Below, in pieces: positions 8,165 to 11,194 of a stretch of 11,194 nt of DNA. The notes beneath the pieces are model-generated. The model searched no databases, had not been told where the DNA came from, and worked only from the letters and a program-made list of their open reading frames with translations. The position numbers and the translations under genes were made by a program. The stretch comes from Fragilaria radians (lineage: Eukaryota > Bacillariophyta > Fragilariophyceae > Fragilariales > Fragilariaceae). The DNA is taken from NCBI GenBank assembly GCA_900642245.1, contig CAAAJI010000060.1, positions 206,122 to 217,315 on the forward strand. The letters are read 5' to 3'. Positions within the stretch are counted from its first letter, which is position 1. Each line of letters starts with the position of its first letter.

Positions 8165-8560
8165 GATCATGTATTTGCTTGGAGTCCCAATTTTCTGGAG
8201 ACCTAAGGCTCAGAAGGGAGCTATGTTGTCAAGCAGTGAAGCCGAGTGAGTGGCTATGTCGGAAGCGGTCAAAGAAATCCGTTTTATCTTCTATTTGTTA
8301 AGGAGCATGTTGATTGAAGAGAAACTCCCAATCATTGTGAGGTGTGATAATGTGGGTACAATTTTTATGGCAGAGAATTTGAGCTCTGAAGTTCATACCA
8401 GACATATTGACACCAGATATCACTTCGTTCGTGAACACATTGTTGACAGCTTCATCAAAATTGTTGTTGCAACATCTTGTGATATCGATCCTGATGTCTT
8501 TACGAAAAATGTGAGATAATGCTTACACGAAACACTTAAGTAATTTTTAGGGAAAATGGG
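8165..8560 (+). pseudogene. Copia RNase H C-terminal fragment, A lineage
   Basis: The + strand frame reads MYLLGVPIFWRPKAQKGAML, SSSEAE with the catalytic Glu, a TGA where Tyr is usual, then VAMSEAVKEIRFIFYLLRS. IVRCDNVGTIFMAENLSS follows with the catalytic Asp, then TRHIDTRYHFVREH with the conserved His region, and DVFTKNV at the C-terminal Asp block. After a stop at 8517-8519 frameshifted text continues (NAYTKHLSNF, then LGKMGDSND) up to the polypurine tract, so the true end of the original frame is about 8570. The 5' side is cut at about 8165, with no RT before it. It is in opposite orientation to the A gag-integrase block, as if the two ends of an A element had been inverted relative to each other. 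Confidence 0.87.
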
Positions 8561-8563
8561 AGA
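8550..8563 (+). promoter_or_regulatory. Polypurine tract of A-type element
   Basis: GGGAAAATGGGAGA lies directly after the RNase H end and a few bases before the LTR start TGATTGAATATTGG. Position and composition match the plus-strand primer site of copia elements. Confidence 0.65.
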
Positions 8564-8569
8564 TTCGAA

Positions 8570-9119
8570 TGATTGAATATTGGAGGTAGTTAAGGGTATT
8601 GGATTAAATCACCAATATTCTTTAGTCTTAGGGTTAGTTTACTTTATGGGGAAACAAGCAAGGTAATATGCTATATGTGAGAACAGTAGTAAGATATTGT
8701 GATAATTTTACCTATTTTAGTTTTACAAGCTGAAAGTGGACTGGTTACGTAATGTCAAGTATTCGCGATTCTATGGGTTCGAGTCCTAAATTATGAAGGA
8801 TCCTTTTGGTAAATGGTGCTATTATTTATCGCTATTTGATAAGGATATCGCCATATTATCAGTTGCTTTTATCAAGGATATCAAAAATTTGCTAAACATG
8901 AGCATTGGCTATTAAATCCTTGCCATGTTAGAGAAACTAAGGTATACGTTAGAATATCTTAGGCACATCGTAACGGTTCAGAAAAGAGTTTGCAACGGTA
9001 GTTGTAGCGATCCTTTTATTGCTGAGATAGAAAGAAGTAAATTAAATTATAGGCTCACAATTTACACAAAATAAAAACTGTAGAGCATAATTTTATGTTA
9101 GAACGAATTTATCTTTCCA
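8570..9119 (+). mobile_element. A-type LTR, 3' copy, about 550 bp
   Basis: Begins TGATTGAATATTGG just after the polypurine tract and ends ...ATCTTTCCA, giving TG...CA termini. The right end is supported by the inverted copy at 1539-1975, whose homology stops at the same base. The first 50 bases can fold into a hairpin (GAATATTGG at about 8574, CCAATATTC at 8611). About 100 bp further in are tRNA-like A and B boxes (8736-8786). No 5 bp target duplication can be tested because the partner LTR of this copy is not in the window. Confidence 0.75.
8736..8786 (+). promoter_or_regulatory. tRNA-like A and B boxes inside LTR (right copy)
   Basis: GTGGACTGGTTAC resembles the D-arm/A box of a tRNA (A14, G18G19 and A21 positions fit). 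GGTTCGAGTCC at 8776-8786 is an exact B box. They are about 31 bases apart, the spacing in real tRNA genes. Acceptor and anticodon stems do not pair, so this is a tRNA-like or tRNA-derived relic and not a tRNA gene. Confidence 0.45.
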
Positions 9120-9440
9120 GTTTATCAGACCCAAAGGTCAGACGCTTGTGTTTGTTTATTTTGCCCATTGTCATTGCATCAACAATTGTGTATGTGTGCG
9201 TTTATTGTCGTTTTATTGTCAAAAATCCTTTTCCGCTTGACTGCTAAAAAGGTCCTAACACTACACTAACACATCAGAGAGACAACTCTATAAAGCAAGA
9301 CAAGAAAAGTCTATAACATAGTAGCGGCATAGCTACCGAAAAATAGCAAGCTGGGAACAATTTTGTTCAACCCACGCCAGACTTAATTGGCTTAATCCAA
9401 ACACATTTTGTTTGAGAAGCAAGATATTCCTAAACACTTA
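9120..9440. other. Spacer, possible intron 3' of candidate exon
   Basis: No open frame of note. If the minus strand exon at 9728-9441 is real, this is the downstream intron interrupted by the LTR at 9119. A candidate acceptor (TTGTTCCCAG, near 9352) would give an exon that stops after five codons, so the intended acceptor was perhaps removed by the LTR insertion. Confidence 0.35.
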
Positions 9441-9728
9441 CCTTAAGACGTATAGCAGGAGAAGCAAGAAACTCCTTAAAACTTGGCTCTCCGTCTCCGA
9501 GCCTAAACCGAGAATTTTGCACGCACATTTCTCTTTGAAGCTCCCAGCTTAGAGGCAAACGAAAACTGTATAAATCCCACAATGAGGGGCTACGGGAGTA
9601 GTTGCAGAGTGGAGAAGTAAACCTCAAATCCCTCGTGAAAGCACAAGCCCCAGGCCTGGTGAGCGCTGGTGGGATAACAATCGGGTCTTTTGGAACCTGG
9701 AACACGTACAAGTCCTTAAAAGCCACAT
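9441..9728 (-). CDS. Candidate internal exon of an unidentified gene
   Basis: A minus strand frame is open for about 96 codons from just after a TAA (9733) to a splice donor at 9441/9440, where the text reads CTTAAG|GTAAGTGTTT. It has no ATG at its start; the first codons read GAT GTG GCT after CTTAAG, which could be a weak acceptor AG. The protein begins VAFKDLYVFQVPKDPIVIPP, has SPSLWDLYSFRLPLSWELQ in the middle and ends GEPSFKEFLASPAIRLK. I do not recognise it. It is clearly richer in GC (about half) than the transposon DNA on either side and has mixed, non-repetitive residue content. No membrane segment or signal peptide is seen. It could be a host gene exon, a captured exon or part of another transposon. 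Confidence 0.4.
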
Positions 9729-9835
9729 CTTAAGGTTTTTCCAGTAGTGGATTTACTTTTTGAGTGAAGTTGTCGCAAGGAAGACTATAAACGCTGGATC
9801 TCTTGTATTCTACCAATCTTCAAGTTCAACTACAG

Positions 9836-9953
9836 CTGTACCGCTTATGTACTCAGGATGCGGTTGTCTTCTACCAACTCAAGGTCAATTGAAGCTGTAC
9901 TTCCTTTAACAACTCAGGCTCAGTTGTGTACTACCAATCCAAGATCAATGGTT
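9836..9953 (+). repeat. ~60 bp tandem units, right copy
   Basis: Two full units (starting at about 9836 and 9895) with the tail of a third unit before them. They have the same CTGTAC.../CTACCAA.../CAAG.TCAA layout as 471-649. Confidence 0.75.
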
Positions 9954-10251
9954 AATCAGTTAGAGCTTTTATTTTTCAGTCAGAGTTTATATATTAAGCA
10001 GGAATTTCAGTCAACATCCGCGGATAGCATGCTTAAGCCTATGGATAGAGCCTTAATTCAACAATATAGGCTAATTTCTTTAGTTTCTACCTGCCTAAGT
10101 TATTTTCATTAAGTCTAAAACTTCATCTACTAAGTAACATCCGTCTTGTATTAAGTCTGAAACTTCATACTATATGTGAAATCCGTCAGTTACAACATCG
10201 AAAACGTCATCATATTTGAATAGAAACGTCTTATATAAATTCATCAGCATT

Positions 10252-10455
10252 ATGAGTTCACCAACAAAAAGGGGAGTCACCCAAAATCCAAAGGAAGCTG
10301 ACCAAGGGCTTTGGAGTTCAGAAAGGATAAGCAACAACCTGGTGGTCATGTTAGAATACCAGAAGGCCTTCAGACAAAACAATTTATCACATCTAAGGTC
10401 ACAAAGATGCCCAAAATTGTCAAGTCAGCGTCAGCTACTGAGAAGCAAAAGTTAG
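10252..10455 (+). pseudogene. Gag-like N-terminal fragment, second copy
   Basis: The ATG at 10252 corresponds to the one at 891 and opens MSSPTKRGVTQNPKEADQG as before. A small deletion near 10318-10330 shifts the frame. The homologue of RRSARISKK is damaged (WSSERIS here), and the lysine-rich text continues in the next frame (KQQPGGHVRIPEGLQTKQ). The frame from 10252 ends at 10455. A longer frame exists from 10216 but its extra codons lie in the leader, so the conserved ATG at 10252 is chosen. A TATATAAA stands at 10232-10239. No later Gag domain follows in the window. Confidence 0.45.
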
Positions 10456-10462
10456 ATATATC

Positions 10463-10769
10463 TATTTTAAACACAGATTGCCTACTACTGCAGAGATTGC
10501 TTCTCTTCAACAGTATTGCTTAACGCATGGTGATGCTCCATAGAATCCATCCTCATTCTCTGATTAGATGGCAGACACGATTTACCAAAACGTCATGTGA
10601 CATTCGCATAGATTCTACTTCTAAAAGTCTTCCACTTCAACACAATGATCAAAAACTGTCCTTTTATGACCCATCGGATTGATAAATGGTATAAAGGGAA
10701 AATCTGTGCTAGACACAATATCTTACTACTCCCCTAATATCTGAAGGTACATCATCTTGTAAAGTTTTC
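10463..10769. other. Unassigned sequence between B fragments
   Basis: No clear gene. A + strand frame near 10475-10560 reads TAEIASLQQYCLTHGDAP with stops after it, possibly more Gag but not recognised. On the minus strand, 10748-10714 matches the LTR flank at 1988-1953 (32 of 36), and 17 bases of it (AGTAGTAAGATATTGTG) are identical to 8685-8701 in the A LTR. So at least one LTR scrap sits here. Confidence 0.35.
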
Positions 10770-11194
10770 ATCTTCCTTAAACAAAAACATTGATTTTTTT
10801 CAAATTTTTTTTATTTTTTTTATTTTGAAGCAGCGTCTCTTGTATGTCTGACTTGAATGTGACACGCTTGTTTCTATGTAAAATATCTGCTACAGATCTG
10901 ACAACACCTCTATGTAACATAGTACTTAAGTCATTCTTTAAGCTCTTGAATGTCAATGCATCTCCAACATTATCTGCAAAACCTACAAAATATCCTGGCT
11001 TTTCAGTGGTTTTAGGAAACATAGCAACTGGATCTAAATACAGAACAGGTTCAAACCAAAAAAACATAAGGGATATGAGAAATATCTGGAGTCACCCCCT
11101 TGAAACTTGTTGTGGTATTTTCCAGTTGATTTGACGGTTTACACATAGGTTATGAACATGTGCTAAGTACTCTTGAGCTAAGTACCACATGGAA
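10770..11194 (-). pseudogene. Copia integrase C-terminal fragment, B lineage, second copy
   Basis: Enters from the right edge on the minus strand. It reads SMWYLAQEYLAHVHNL, then VNRQINWKIPQQVSRG, a frameshift at a short G run, and FFWFEPVLYLDPVAMFP. The copia integrase tail KPGYFVGFADNVGDALTF and HRGVVRS follow, ending in RNKRVTFKSDIQETLL. This is the same region as 4830-4456 but better kept: it retains the EPVLYLDPVA block that the first copy has lost. It ends in A/T-rich low-complexity sequence at 10794-10828, after which no RT is found. Confidence 0.85.
10794..10828. repeat. T-rich low-complexity tract
   Basis: A run of T interrupted by single A or C bases (A-rich on the minus strand) directly after the integrase tail of the second B fragment. 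It may be a slipped simple sequence or a scar of the truncation. Confidence 0.6.

Larger units (their letters stand above)
9800..10462 (+). mobile_element. Direct-repeat copy 2: retroelement leader plus gag start
   Basis: Second copy of the segment at 497-1101, same orientation. It starts inside the first tandem unit (near 9800), so it is 5' truncated compared with copy 1. It keeps the three-unit array and the conserved leader block (10189-10218). It has about 50 extra bases near 9970-10057, including CAACATCCGCGGATAGCATG, which are missing from copy 1. Homology ends sharply at 10462, the same place as copy 1 (1101), although the sequences that follow differ. It probably represents an independent, decayed B-type insertion. 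Confidence 0.65.

Noticed and set aside
8730..8795. Possible tRNA gene
   Set aside because: The A and B boxes fit, but acceptor, D and anticodon stems do not pair and no sensible anticodon loop with T33 appears. Both copies lie inside LTRs.

Overview
The window looks like nuclear DNA from a eukaryote, probably a diatom or a related stramenopile alga. It is AT-rich (roughly 36% GC by eye), has no bacterial operon structure, and is almost wholly made of decayed Ty1/copia LTR retrotransposons. The organism call rests on the style of the copia proteins (diatom CoDi-like integrase, RT and RNase H) as I remember that family, so it is moderate and not proven. I see no intact gene anywhere.

Two copia lineages are present. 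Lineage A (gag with zinc knuckles, protease, integrase) lies on the minus strand at about 7745-5361. A separate + strand piece of an A-type RNase H (8165-8560) runs into a polypurine tract and a TG...CA LTR (8570-9119). Lineage B (CoDi-like) lies on the minus strand at about 5360-2095, in the order integrase, linker, reverse transcriptase, RNase H. It starts abruptly where A's pol stops at the edge of its RT region. Downstream of B on the same strand is a second A-family LTR (1975-1539), an inverted copy of the one at 8570-9119. A second B integrase fragment enters from the right edge (11194-10770, minus).

Two + strand copies of a 0.6-0.66 kb segment form a long direct repeat (about 497-1101 and 9800-10462). 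The segment holds three ~60 bp tandem units, a conserved leader with a TATA-like box, and a basic gag-like N-terminus. In the first copy the + strand gag-like piece runs into a minus strand gag piece (1545-1181) at the palindrome GCAATTGC.

The only likely non-transposon DNA is an island at 9120-9800. It holds a GC-richer minus strand open segment (9728-9441) that ends in a textbook splice donor (AAG|GTAAGT), a candidate exon of an unidentified host gene trapped between LTR pieces.

Both copia lineages carry many stops, frameshifts, deletions and lost catalytic residues, so neither could work by itself. I found no new functional system. The points of interest are the mosaic layout, tRNA-like A/B boxes inside the A-type LTR, rearrangement junctions and the stranded exon.
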